Source of the DNA: Mycolicibacterium lutetiense
Lineage (GTDB): Bacteria > Actinomycetota > Actinomycetes > Mycobacteriales > Mycobacteriaceae
Assembly: GCF_017876775.1 (NCBI RefSeq)
Contig: NZ_JAGIOP010000002.1
Coordinates: 1,426,001 to 1,490,000, forward strand
Length of the DNA: 64,000 nucleotides
Reading direction: 5' to 3'
The notes below the pieces were generated by a model. The model saw nothing but the letters and a program-made list of their open reading frames with translations. It made no database searches and had not been told where the DNA came from. The position numbers and the translations under genes are program-made. Below, piece by piece: positions 33,041 through 41,846 of the stretch (its first letter is position 1; every line of letters starts with the position of its first letter).

Positions 33041-33897
33041 TGTTCGGAATCGACTCGCTGCTCAATGCTTTTCGCGGTAACCGGCGCTGTACCGACGCGA
33101 AGGCGGTGGTGACCGGTGCCGGAAGCGGCATCGGGCGGTCGTTCGCCCTTGAGCTCGCCCGCAGAGGTGGCGAGGTCATGTGTGCCGATATCGATGCGGC
33201 CCGGGCCGACGAGACGGTGGAACTGATCGACGCACTCCCCACCGGGAGGGGCCACGCCGTGGTCTGCGACGTGTCCGATCGCAGCGCGGTCGAGCAGTTG
33301 GCCAAGCAGGCCAACGACATCTTCGGCGGCCCACCGACTCTGGTGATCAACAACGCCGGTGTAGGCGTCGGCGGCAAACCCGTCGGCGCCATCGGATTCG
33401 ACGACTGGGACTGGGCCCTCGGGATCAACCTGTGGGGTGTCGTGTACGGGTGTGAGGTCTTCACACCGATCCTGCGCGAGGCCGGCCGAGGCGGGATCAT
33501 CAACGTGGCCTCCGCCGCGGGATTCGCTGCCGCACCGTCGATGGCCCCGTACAACGTCTCCAAGGCGGGCGTGATGTCGCTGTCGGAGACGCTCGCCGCT
33601 GAGCTCGCCGGCGCAGGCGTCGCGGTGACCGTGCTGTGTCCCACCTTCGTGAAAACCAACGTCTTCCAGGACGGGCGCATCACCCCCGGCTCGATGAACC
33701 TCAGCCAGCAGCTGGCCCGATGGACCGGGCTGTCTCCGGACAACGTCGCGGCGCGCACCTTGGACGCGCACGACGGCGGCCGGCTGTACGTGGTGCCCCA
33801 GATCGACGCCACCGTCATCTGGCACCTCAAGCGACACTTCCCCGGTCTCTATGTCCGGGGCGCCGGACTGCTCGGCCGAGTTCTCCCCAAAGACTGA
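33040..33897 (+). CDS. short-chain dehydrogenase, SadH-like
   Basis: A 285-residue SDR: VVTGAGSGIG, INNAGVGVGG, NVASAAGF with the Ser, YNVSK for Tyr/Lys, then a longer C terminus with LKRHFPGLYVRGAG characteristic of the SadH group. ATG at 33040 overlaps the lipase stop by one base and follows GGAGG. It probably oxidises the alcohol released by the lipase. Confidence 0.86.
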   Translation: MFGIDSLLNAFRGNRRCTDAKAVVTGAGSGIGRSFALELARRGGEVMCADIDAARADETVELIDALPTGRGHAVVCDVSDRSAVEQLAKQANDIFGGPPTLVINNAGVGVGGKPVGAIGFDDWDWALGINLWGVVYGCEVFTPILREAGRGGIINVASAAGFAAAPSMAPYNVSKAGVMSLSETLAAELAGAGVAVTVLCPTFVKTNVFQDGRITPGSMNLSQQLARWTGLSPDNVAARTLDAHDGGRLYVVPQIDATVIWHLKRHFPGLYVRGAGLLGRVLPKD

Positions 33898-33934
33898 AGC
33901 CTTCCCGACAACTGCTCTCCCGAAAGGACGCATC

Positions 33935-34855
33935 ATGGCGATGGATCTCGACAACATGCTGCAGATGATCAAAGACCGGCAGTGGGCCCTGATCGACATC
34001 GACTGGGACGCACCGGGAGCCGAGCTGATCGACCCCGAACTCCACGCCAAGCTCAAACCGTTCATGACCGACCTGATGTGGATCGAGAACGTCGGAGCCC
34101 GGGGTTTTGCCGCGCTGGCGAAGAAGGCACCGAATCCGACCCTCAAGAGCATCTACGAGCATTTCCACGCCGAAGAACAGAAGCACGCCAATGCCGAGCT
34201 CGCACTGATGCGCCGATGGGGCATGCTCGAAGACGACGAGATCCCGCCGCCGACCGTCAACGTCCAGCTGGTCATCAACTGGCTCGACAAGCATTCCGAC
34301 GGGATGGGTCTCACCTTCCTGGGCACCGTGATCCCCATGCTCGAAGTGGCGCTGGACGGGGCGCTGATCAAGTTCATCACCGATGAGGTCAAAGACCCGG
34401 TGGCACAAGAGGTTTTCAAGAGAATCAACTCCGACGAGTCCCGCCACCTGGCCGTCGACTTCGAGGTGATGGACCTCCTGGGGCACGCCGACATGCGCAA
34501 ACTGCTGATCGAGCTGGTGGGAGGCTGGATCAAGCCCAGTTTCCTGGTGGGTGTGCTGAGCTACTTCCCGCTGCTGAACAAGATGCGCGACAACATCGTC
34601 GAGATGGGTGTCAGCGAAGACCGGCTCTACCAGGCGATGCGTAGGTTCCAAACCGTGGGTGAGCGAAGCGAATTCGCCCGCCGGTTGCCGATGTACCGGC
34701 TCATCTCGTGGCAGAGCCGCAAGGTGATCGACCGGACCTCCAAATACCACTGGCTGGCCGATTCGCTGGTCAAGATCACCGCTGTGATTCCGATGTCATT
34801 GGTCGAGAACACCCCGACCTGGTCGCAGGAACTGACCTACGAACCCGTCGCCTGA
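33935..34855 (+). CDS. ferritin-like diiron protein
   Basis: A 306-residue all-helical protein with two ExxH pairs, EQKH (Glu81, His84) and ESRH (Glu168, His171), plus Glu51, a pattern expected for a carboxylate-bridged diiron site. I recognise the fold type but not a named enzyme; oxygenase or N-oxygenase activities occur in this superfamily. ATG at 33935 follows AAAGGAC; an earlier reading from 33851 overlaps the SDR. It is between SadH-like and monooxygenase genes and so likely acts on the same compound. Confidence 0.72.
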   Translation: MAMDLDNMLQMIKDRQWALIDIDWDAPGAELIDPELHAKLKPFMTDLMWIENVGARGFAALAKKAPNPTLKSIYEHFHAEEQKHANAELALMRRWGMLEDDEIPPPTVNVQLVINWLDKHSDGMGLTFLGTVIPMLEVALDGALIKFITDEVKDPVAQEVFKRINSDESRHLAVDFEVMDLLGHADMRKLLIELVGGWIKPSFLVGVLSYFPLLNKMRDNIVEMGVSEDRLYQAMRRFQTVGERSEFARRLPMYRLISWQSRKVIDRTSKYHWLADSLVKITAVIPMSLVENTPTWSQELTYEPVA

Positions 34856-34868
34856 AGGAACCCCTGAC

Positions 34869-36434
34869 ATGACTTCTTCTTCCACGTCAGTTGCCATCAT
34901 CGGTGCCGGATTCGCCGGCATCGGCGCAGCCATCCGACTCAAGGCCGAGGGCGTCACCGACTTCGTGATATTCGAGCGCGATTCACGGGTCGGCGGCACC
35001 TGGCGTGACAATACGTATCCCGGTGCGGCCTGCGATATTCCGTCCCGGCTGTACTCCTACAGTTTTGCGGCCAACCCGGACTGGTCCCACACCTATTCGG
35101 GCAGCGCCGAGATCCTCGGGTACATCGACGGCATGGTCGAGTCGTCCGGTATCGCCCCGGCAATCCGGTTCGGTCACAACGTCGTCGGCGTCTCCTACGA
35201 CGCGGAGGCCGGCGAGTGGACCGTGGCCCTCGAAGGCCGCGAACCGGTACGGGCCCGGACGGTGATCGTCGCCGCAGGTCCGCTGTCCAACGCCAGCTTC
35301 CCCGACATCCCCGGGATCGACACCTATGAGGGCCACAAGATCCACAGCGCCCGATGGGACCACGACTACGATTTCGCCGACAAACGGGTCGCGGTCATCG
35401 GGACCGGAGCCAGTGGGGTGCAGATCGTGCCGGAACTGGTGAAGACGGCGAAGTCGGTCAAGGTCTTCCAGCGCACCCCAGGGTGGGTGCTTCCGCGGAT
35501 CAACACCCCGACCAGTGGCTGGCTCAAGCGCCTGTACCGCAACCTCCCGCTGTCCCAGAGCATCATGAGAAATGCGTGGTTCTGGGGACACGAGTCGGTC
35601 GCCCTCGGGGTGGTCTGGGATACCCCGTTCACCCGGCTCGTCGAGGCGGTCAGCAGCGCCAATCTCCGTCTACAGGTGAAGGATCCGTGGTTGCGGCGCC
35701 AGCTGACGCCGGATTTCTCCGCCGGATGTAAGCGGCTCCTGATGACCAGCGAGTACTACCCCGCCCTTCAGGCGGACAACTGCAAGCTGGTGACCTGGCC
35801 CATCGCACGGCTGTCTCCCAACGGGATTCGCACCGTCGAAGGTATCGAGCACCAATTCGACTGCATCGTGTTCGCCACCGGGTTCGATGTCTGCAAGACC
35901 GGCACCCCGTTCCCCGTCACCGGCATCGAAGACCGGGAACTGGCCGCCGAATGGAGTCGCGGCGCCTACGCGTACCGCAGTGTGGCGGTATCGGGTTATC
36001 CCAACCTGTACTTCACCTTCGGCCCGAACTCCGGGCCCGGGCACAGTTCGGCCTTGGTCTACATGGAGGCGCAGATCGACTACATCGTCGAGGCGATCTC
36101 CACGCTCCTGCAGTACGACTGGAAGTCGCTGGACGTCCGCCCCGAGGCCCAGAACCGGTACAACGAGGACATCCAACGGCGCCTGGGCTCCACCACCTGG
36201 AACTCCGGCTGCCAGAGCTGGTACCTGACCGAGGACGGTTTCAACGCGACCATGTATCCGGGATTCGCCACCCAGTACGTCAATCAGCTCAAGACCCTCG
36301 ACCTGCAGGACTACAAGATCACCGCGGCGGGCCGCGACAACATCACCGCGGCGGGCCGCGACAACGAGACCGCGGGTCGCGACCATGAGATCGGCCTGGC
36401 GCAGGTCAGCGGCGGTCCCCTGGCCACCGGATAG
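34869..36434 (+). CDS. flavin monooxygenase, Baeyer-Villiger type (MymA-like)
   Basis: A 521-residue class B monooxygenase with an FAD site IIGAGFAGIG at residues 10-19, GGTWRDNTYPGAACD, an intact fingerprint YEGHKIHSARWD near residues 158-169, a second site VIGTGASGVQ and FATGFDV. In contrast to the enzyme at 2100 the fingerprint His is kept. The tail after about residue 480 is repetitive. ATG at 34869 follows GAAGGA. The neighbours suggest ester formation followed by hydrolysis. Confidence 0.88.
   Translation: MTSSSTSVAIIGAGFAGIGAAIRLKAEGVTDFVIFERDSRVGGTWRDNTYPGAACDIPSRLYSYSFAANPDWSHTYSGSAEILGYIDGMVESSGIAPAIRFGHNVVGVSYDAEAGEWTVALEGREPVRARTVIVAAGPLSNASFPDIPGIDTYEGHKIHSARWDHDYDFADKRVAVIGTGASGVQIVPELVKTAKSVKVFQRTPGWVLPRINTPTSGWLKRLYRNLPLSQSIMRNAWFWGHESVALGVVWDTPFTRLVEAVSSANLRLQVKDPWLRRQLTPDFSAGCKRLLMTSEYYPALQADNCKLVTWPIARLSPNGIRTVEGIEHQFDCIVFATGFDVCKTGTPFPVTGIEDRELAAEWSRGAYAYRSVAVSGYPNLYFTFGPNSGPGHSSALVYMEAQIDYIVEAISTLLQYDWKSLDVRPEAQNRYNEDIQRRLGSTTWNSGCQSWYLTEDGFNATMYPGFATQYVNQLKTLDLQDYKITAAGRDNITAAGRDNETAGRDHEIGLAQVSGGPLATG
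36318..36386 (+). repeat. in-frame 24-base tandem repeat in monooxygenase tail
   Basis: Two exact 24-base units (36318-36341 and 36342-36365) encode ITAAGRDN twice, followed by a degenerate 21-base unit encoding ETAGRDH. It adds a polar tail beyond the fold and is likely length-variable between strains. Confidence 0.85.
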
Positions 36435-36440
36435 GATTCC

Positions 36441-37283
36441 GTGGTGACCGAGTACCGGATCGACGACCTGGCCAGGGAGGCGGGGACAACAACCCGGAAC
36501 GTACGCGTCTACCAGGACAGCGGGCTCCTGCCGCGGCCCCAGCGTCGGGGCCGGGTGGCGATCTACACCGATCGGCACCTGCGCCAACTGCGCGCCATCA
36601 CCCGGTTGCTCGGTGAGGGCTTCACGCTCAAGCACATCATGAAATTCCTGACCGGGTTACAGCCCGGGCAGAACCTCGTCGATGTGCTGGATCTGTCCGA
36701 CCTCGAGGAACTGGTCACCGCACCGTGGTCCCGCCCGGAGCCACGCACCATGTCGCTCACGGAACTTCAAGGACGGCTCGGCGACCTGGACATATCGATG
36801 CTGCGCCGGCTGACCACCCATGGCCTGATCGAGCCAACTGCCGACGAGAAGGTCTACTCGGTCGGCGATGTACGACTCATCGATGACTTCGCCTCGCTCG
36901 TCGCCCGCGGAATGCCGCTCGAGACACTCCTGAAGACGAGTACCGCGGTCGACGAGTTGCTCGACGCCGCCGCGCGTGAGCTGACCCGCGGCGGGCATGC
37001 CGAAGTGGTCCGTCAGCGGGGGCCGGGATGGCTGCCCACCAATGACGCCGAACTCGCTTGGGCCGCCGACCTCGTGGACACCATGCGCCGGGCGGCGCGA
37101 CGGCGCGCGCACGCCAGCCTGGACCGCGCATTCGACGAAGCTGTGCGTGCCGAGTTGCACGAGTATCAGGCAGCGGGCAAGGCCGAGGCCGACCCGGAGG
37201 CCACCGTCGAACGTGAGCCCGAGGGGAAGACCATCACCGATGGTCCCCGTCGGGCTCACGTCAAACGCGCTAGACCTCGATGA
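36441..37283 (+). CDS. MerR family transcriptional regulator
   Basis: A 280-residue regulator. The winged helix-turn-helix is at the N terminus (RIDDLAREAGTTTRNVRVYQ, then YTDRHLRQLRAITRLLGEGF), followed by a long effector/dimer region and a charged C-terminal tail. No metal-binding Cys cluster is visible, so it senses something other than a metal. Start GTG 36441 with GTG also at 36444. It ends the lipase operon and may regulate it; the convergent thiolase overlaps its end by 14 bases. Confidence 0.85.
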   Translation: MVTEYRIDDLAREAGTTTRNVRVYQDSGLLPRPQRRGRVAIYTDRHLRQLRAITRLLGEGFTLKHIMKFLTGLQPGQNLVDVLDLSDLEELVTAPWSRPEPRTMSLTELQGRLGDLDISMLRRLTTHGLIEPTADEKVYSVGDVRLIDDFASLVARGMPLETLLKTSTAVDELLDAAARELTRGGHAEVVRQRGPGWLPTNDAELAWAADLVDTMRRAARRRAHASLDRAFDEAVRAELHEYQAAGKAEADPEATVEREPEGKTITDGPRRAHVKRARPR

Positions 37284-38451
37284 TGACCGCGCCGCCCTGG
37301 CCGCCGCCGGCGCACATCGCGGCGACGCCGATGCCGCCACCACGGCGCTGCAGTTCGTAGACCAGCGTGGTGACCATGCGGGCACCGGACGCGGCGATCG
37401 GATGTCCGAGGCTGCAACCGCTGCCGGAGAAGTTCACCAACTCCTCGTCGAGGCCGTATTTGCGGACCGCAGCGATGGGCACCGAGGCGAACGCCTCGTT
37501 GATCTCCCAGAGCGCCACATCGGACGGCTTCAGGCCGGCCCGGCCGAGAACCTTGCCGATCACCTCGACACCACCAAGGCCGGTGTCCTTGGCGGGGACG
37601 CCGATCGCGCCCCAGGCCCTGACTTTGGCCAGCACATTGAGGTTCTCCGCGGCCGCATAGTCGTCGCCGACCAGCGCGACAGCAGCGGCAGCGTCGTTGG
37701 TACCGCTGCTGTTGCCCGCGGTGATGGAGAATCCTTCGATCTCCGGGTGCAGGACCTTGAGTTCGGCGAGCTTCTCGGCTGTGGTGCCGCGGCGCGGATG
37801 CTCGTCGACGCTGAACTCGATGACCGAGCCGTCTGGCTGGGACACCTTCAACGGCACGATCTCGTCGAGGAACTTGCCCGCGTCGATGGCGGCGATGGCG
37901 CGCTGGTGCGACCGTGCCGCCCAGGCATCCATGTCCTCACGGGAGATCCCGGCGGCCTGCGCGGTGTTCCAACCGACCGTGATCGACATGTCGCGCATCG
38001 GCGCTTCCGGCGTCTCGACATGCGTCGGGGTCATCCACGGCTCGATGAACTCGATCTCCGGCCCGAACCCGGGCACCCGCCACTTCATCAGCGGCGAGGA
38101 GGACAGCGACTGCACACCGCCGGCCACCAGGACCCGTTCCATACCGGAACCGATCTGCGCGGACGCGTTACCGATCGCGGTCAGCGACCCGGCACAGTGC
38201 CGGTTGACGGCCTGCCCGGGCACCGACTCCCAGCCCAGCGCGTCGGCGGCGTAGCGCGCGATATCGCCGCCACCGTAATTGGATTCGGCGAAGATCAGAT
38301 CGTCGATCGCCTCCGGGGCGATCCCGGCGCGGCGCACGACCTCGGGCAGGACGGTGGTGATCAGGGTCTCGGGGGTGGTGTTGACCAGCGTCCCCTTGAA
38401 GGAGCGGCCGATCGCTGTGCGGGCAGCGCCCACGATTACGGGTTGTGGCAT
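37270..38451 (-). CDS. acetyl-CoA acetyltransferase (thiolase)
   Basis: A 393-residue thiolase with all three catalytic landmarks: AVNRHCAGSL (nucleophile Cys near residue 88), GCSLGHPIAASG (His) and AAMCAGGGQG (second Cys), plus INEAFASVP. It cleaves 3-ketoacyl-CoA to a shortened acyl-CoA and acetyl- or propionyl-CoA. ATG at 38451. It stands after a crotonase and a FadR-type regulator on the same strand. Confidence 0.92.
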   Translation of the reverse strand: MPQPVIVGAARTAIGRSFKGTLVNTTPETLITTVLPEVVRRAGIAPEAIDDLIFAESNYGGGDIARYAADALGWESVPGQAVNRHCAGSLTAIGNASAQIGSGMERVLVAGGVQSLSSSPLMKWRVPGFGPEIEFIEPWMTPTHVETPEAPMRDMSITVGWNTAQAAGISREDMDAWAARSHQRAIAAIDAGKFLDEIVPLKVSQPDGSVIEFSVDEHPRRGTTAEKLAELKVLHPEIEGFSITAGNSSGTNDAAAAVALVGDDYAAAENLNVLAKVRAWGAIGVPAKDTGLGGVEVIGKVLGRAGLKPSDVALWEINEAFASVPIAAVRKYGLDEELVNFSGSGCSLGHPIAASGARMVTTLVYELQRRGGGIGVAAMCAGGGQGGAVIIEV

Positions 38452-38478
38452 GGTTTCACCTTTACGCTATATCGTTTT

Positions 38479-38495
38479 TCTGTAACGGTATCAGG
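38479..38495. promoter_or_regulatory. weak ACTGTAA-like palindrome
   Basis: TCTGTAA-CGG-TATCAGG matches the region-2 operator at 6/7 and 4/7 positions and lies between the crotonase stop and the thiolase start. It may be chance. Confidence 0.25.
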
Positions 38496-38503
38496 ACGGG
38501 TTT

Positions 38504-39370
38504 CTACTGCGGTTCCGGGACGTGGAAATGCTCGTCGCGCAGCCGGAACGCCTCCTTGGTGCCATGTTGGGCCCGGGTCTTGACGAAGTTGAACTCCCCC
38601 GGCGAGAACTGCAGGTTGGTGCCGTAGGCGTGGAACAGATAGCTGGCGACCTCTTCACCCTGATAGGCCTGGCTCTGCTCGACGAGCCGGAACGCCTCCT
38701 TGGCGATCACCACCCCGTCGGCCGGCATCTTCGCGGCCTTGGCCGCCCAGTACTGCGCCCGCGCCGTCACCTGGTCGGCCTCACAGGTGTCGGTGAAGAT
38801 GCCGAGGTGCTCGACGGAGCCAGCCTCGATGATGTCCCCGGTGAGCAGCATCCGCCGGGCCAGCACCGGGCCGAGCCGGTGGAAGAACATGTGCAGGCTG
38901 CCCAACGCCGGGCCGAGGAACCTGGCGGCCGGCATCCCGATCTTGGCATCGCGGGCGATCACCGAGATATCGGTCATCAACGCCATCTCGAACCCACCCC
39001 CGAGCGCGTAGCCGCTGATCTCACCCACGGTGACCTTCGGGAACCCCATGAAATTGTGGTAGAAGCCAAACGACTTGCGGTCCACCGTGAGTCGACGACG
39101 CTGACTGGGACGTGATTTCGTCGGTTGCTTTTCCTTGTCGCCATACCAGCCGTAGGCATTGTTCATATCCGCGCCGGTGCTGAACACCCCCTCGGCCCCG
39201 CGCAGCAGCACCACGGTCAGATCATCGTCGTCGGCCACGACATCGAGGTAGCGCGCGACCTCGTCGCGCATCGCCGCGTCATAGGAGTTGCGCTGCTTGG
39301 GATTGTTCAGCGTGATGGTGGCGATGCGGTGGTCGCCATCGACCTCGAAAAGCACCCGGTCATCTGTCAT
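38504..39370 (-). CDS. enoyl-CoA hydratase/isomerase family protein without catalytic Glu
   Basis: A 288-residue crotonase-fold protein. VFSTGADMNNAYG and SGYALGGGFEMALMTD form the oxyanion hole, but the region IGMPAARFLGPALGSLHMFF has neither of the usual Glu residues. It is thus unlikely to be a simple hydratase; a thioesterase, isomerase or C-C hydrolase role is possible. An insert with KSRPSQRRRL near residue 85 is unusual. Its start overlaps the regulator gene by 11 bases. Confidence 0.8.
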   Translation of the reverse strand: MTDDRVLFEVDGDHRIATITLNNPKQRNSYDAAMRDEVARYLDVVADDDDLTVVLLRGAEGVFSTGADMNNAYGWYGDKEKQPTKSRPSQRRRLTVDRKSFGFYHNFMGFPKVTVGEISGYALGGGFEMALMTDISVIARDAKIGMPAARFLGPALGSLHMFFHRLGPVLARRMLLTGDIIEAGSVEHLGIFTDTCEADQVTARAQYWAAKAAKMPADGVVIAKEAFRLVEQSQAYQGEEVASYLFHAYGTNLQFSPGEFNFVKTRAQHGTKEAFRLRDEHFHVPEPQ

Positions 39371-40127
39371 GCGAAATCAACCTCGCTTCAATCGTTTTGT
39401 CGTTACCGGCGGCCAGCGTCGTGCTCCGCGCGGCGGTGAGATGGTCGGCCGCGAGCTTGGTCGCCCTGGCCGAGTTGCCGTCGGCGATCGCCTCCAGCAG
39501 TCGCTGGTGATCGCGTAGCGCCGCCCGCATGGTCTTCGCCGACATTCCGGCACCGTCTTCCCCGGTCCATACCGACGACTCGTGCGTCGACCAGATCAGC
39601 TCCAGCGAGCCGATCAGCAGGATCATCGGCTCGTTGCCGCACCGAGAGACCAGCGCCTCGTGGAATCTTCGGGCGTTCGGCACATACTGCGGCGTGTCCT
39701 CGAACTGTGCTGCCTGAAGGTCGATCTCGGCCTGCAGGTAGGGCACCACCTCGGTGGCGCGGTCGGTGCGGTCCGCGCACATGCCCGCGCAGATCGGTTC
39801 CAGGCGCAGCAGGGCCTCGCTCACATCGGCCGGCGTGGCAGCGCGGGTCTGCAACACCATGCCGATCATGTGGGCGGTGCGGTCTGCCGAGGGCATCTGC
39901 ACCACGGCACCGCCGACGTTTCCGCGACGCACCGAGATCAACCCGTCGGTCTCCAGCAGATGGATGGCCTCACGCAACGCGGGCGGGCTGACCCCGTACT
40001 CCTGAAACAGGCTTTCCTGCGTGGGCAGGATGTCGCCCTCACGCAGGCGCCCGGACAGGATGTCGTCACGCAGCTTGGACGCCACGATCTCGGCCACCCG
40101 GGGTTGGCGTATGCGATGAGCCGGCAC
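39360..40127 (-). CDS. GntR/FadR family regulator
   Basis: About 255 residues: winged helix-turn-helix (RDDILSGRLREGDILPTQES, EYGVSPPALREAIHLLE) followed by an FCD-type helical effector domain with likely metal ligands in RFHEALVSRCGN and LRDHQRLLEAI. GTG at 40127 after GGAGGG is chosen; GTG 40139 is an alternative. It faces the crotonase/ligase operon at 40236, so it likely regulates both directions in response to an acyl-CoA or acid. Confidence 0.85.
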   Translation of the reverse strand: MPAHRIRQPRVAEIVASKLRDDILSGRLREGDILPTQESLFQEYGVSPPALREAIHLLETDGLISVRRGNVGGAVVQMPSADRTAHMIGMVLQTRAATPADVSEALLRLEPICAGMCADRTDRATEVVPYLQAEIDLQAAQFEDTPQYVPNARRFHEALVSRCGNEPMILLIGSLELIWSTHESSVWTGEDGAGMSAKTMRAALRDHQRLLEAIADGNSARATKLAADHLTAARSTTLAAGNDKTIEARLISHDR

Positions 40128-40195
40128 CTGTCCCTCCACTGTTCCGCCGACGGTCTTTCCTTGCTAACTTGTACAGGATAGTAATCGCATCGTCT

Positions 40196-40216
40196 ACTGT
40201 ATGGGCAACTGTATGG
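40196..40216. promoter_or_regulatory. direct repeat in divergent promoter region
   Basis: ACTGTATGG occurs twice (40196-40204, 40208-40216) with a 12-base period, in the gap between the FadR-type regulator and the crotonase operon. It may be a binding site; the first copy also resembles an ACTGTAA half-site. Confidence 0.4.
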
Positions 40217-40235
40217 CCGGGAAGGCGGGTACAAC

Positions 40236-41030
40236 GTGAGCGACGAGGCCGTATCGACCGCGCGCGACGGCGCGGTCCTGCGCATTACGTTGGACCGACC
40301 GTCACGGCGTAACTCATTGAGCCACAGCATGATCGATAGCTTGGTCGCCAGCCTCTCGGAAGCGGCCTACGACGATTCGCTGCGCGCCGTCGCCATCACC
40401 GGCGGCGGGGAGGACTTCTGCGCCGGAGCCGACTGGGTCGCCACCAACAGCACCGGACAGCGCCCCCGTACCGGTGACCTGGTCCGGCGGATCCCGCACA
40501 CCGCGCACCGCATCATCGAGCTGGTGGCCACCATCCAGCTGCCGGTGGTGTGCGCGGTGCGCGGCTGGGCGGTGGGGTTGGGCTGCAACCTGGCACTGGC
40601 CGCCGACTTCACCATCGCCGATACCGGTGCGACGTTCTGGGAACCGTTCATGAACCGCGGATTCACCCCCGATTCCGGCGCGACCTGGCTGCTGCCGCGA
40701 CTGGCCGGGGTGGCCCGGGCCAAACGGATGCTGCTGCTCGGCGAGAAGGTCAGCGGGTCGCAGGCGGCCGACTGGGGACTGATCCACAGTGCAGTCCCCG
40801 CAGACGAATTGGCCTCCGCTGCGGACGAACTACTGGCACGTTTGGCCGCCGGACCGACCGTCGCGATCGGCCTGGCCAAACAGGCCATCGCCTACGGCCA
40901 GCACGCGACCCTGACCCAGTCGATGAATCAAGAATTGTCCAACCTGGAACTCTCGTGCCGCACAGGTGATTTCAAAGAAGGCCTGGCCGCGTTCCGGGAA
41001 CACCGCGATCCGGACTTCACCGGGCGATAA
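40236..41030 (+). CDS. enoyl-CoA hydratase/isomerase family protein 1
   Basis: A 264-residue crotonase: LDRPSRRNSLSHSM, GEDFCAGADWVA and RGWAVGLGCNLALAAD. The catalytic region FMNRGFTPDSGATWLLPRLAG has Asp in place of the second Glu. GTG at 40236. First of three crotonases in a row. Confidence 0.87.
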   Translation: MSDEAVSTARDGAVLRITLDRPSRRNSLSHSMIDSLVASLSEAAYDDSLRAVAITGGGEDFCAGADWVATNSTGQRPRTGDLVRRIPHTAHRIIELVATIQLPVVCAVRGWAVGLGCNLALAADFTIADTGATFWEPFMNRGFTPDSGATWLLPRLAGVARAKRMLLLGEKVSGSQAADWGLIHSAVPADELASAADELLARLAAGPTVAIGLAKQAIAYGQHATLTQSMNQELSNLELSCRTGDFKEGLAAFREHRDPDFTGR

Positions 41031-41039
41031 GAGGAATCG

Positions 41040-41846
41040 ATGACCGATTACGAGACCATCAAATACGAGGTGGACGGCCACAAGGCCACCATCACCCTGA
41101 ATCGACCCGACGCGCTCAATGCGCTGTCCCCCCACATGATCACCGAACTGCGGGCCGCCTACGACCAAGCCGAGAACGACGACAACGTCTGGCTGATGAT
41201 CGTCACCGCCGCCGGCCGGGCCTTCTGCACCGGCGCCGACGTCAAGGAGATCCCCGGCGACGGCAAGGTCATCAACGAGCGGCCCTACCTGTCCACCTAC
41301 GAGCAGTGGGAGGCACCGCAGGAGGGCACCCCGCCGTTTCGCACCATGGCCAAGCCGGTCGTGGTGGCGATCAACGGAATCTGTTGCGGCGCCGGGCTGG
41401 ACTGGGTCACCACCGGCGACATCGTGATCGCCTCGGACAAAGCGACATTCTTCGACCCTCATGTGAGCATCGGTCTGGTTGCTGCCCGAGAAATGGTGCG
41501 CCTGGCCCGCGCACTCCCCCGATCGGTGGCGTTGCGGATGGCGCTGATGGGCAAGCACGAGCGCATGACCGTCGAGCGCGCGTACGAACTCGGGTTGATC
41601 ACCGAGATAGTCGAACACGACAAGCTACTCGAGCGCGCACACGAGATCGCCGACACCGTGTGTCTCAATGCCCCGCTGGCGGTTCGCGGTACCCGGTTGG
41701 CCATTCACAAGACGCTGGATCTGCCGCTGCACGAGGGTGAGATCCTGGCCGAGACGTTCCGCGAGCGCGTGGTGCGCACCGAGGATGCCCTGGAAGGACC
41801 GCGGGCGTTCGTCGAGAAGCGCAAGCCCAACTGGCAGGCTCGCTGA
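41040..41846 (+). CDS. enoyl-CoA hydratase/isomerase family protein 2
   Basis: A 268-residue crotonase: LNRPDALNALSPHM, GRAFCTGADVKEI and NGICCGAGLDWVTTGD. The region FFDPHVSIGLVAAREMVRL lacks the standard Glu pair. It is closest to the next gene, which shares FFDxHVSxGLV and RMALMGxxER. ATG at 41040 follows AGAGGA. Overlaps the next start by one base. Confidence 0.87.
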   Translation: MTDYETIKYEVDGHKATITLNRPDALNALSPHMITELRAAYDQAENDDNVWLMIVTAAGRAFCTGADVKEIPGDGKVINERPYLSTYEQWEAPQEGTPPFRTMAKPVVVAINGICCGAGLDWVTTGDIVIASDKATFFDPHVSIGLVAAREMVRLARALPRSVALRMALMGKHERMTVERAYELGLITEIVEHDKLLERAHEIADTVCLNAPLAVRGTRLAIHKTLDLPLHEGEILAETFRERVVRTEDALEGPRAFVEKRKPNWQAR

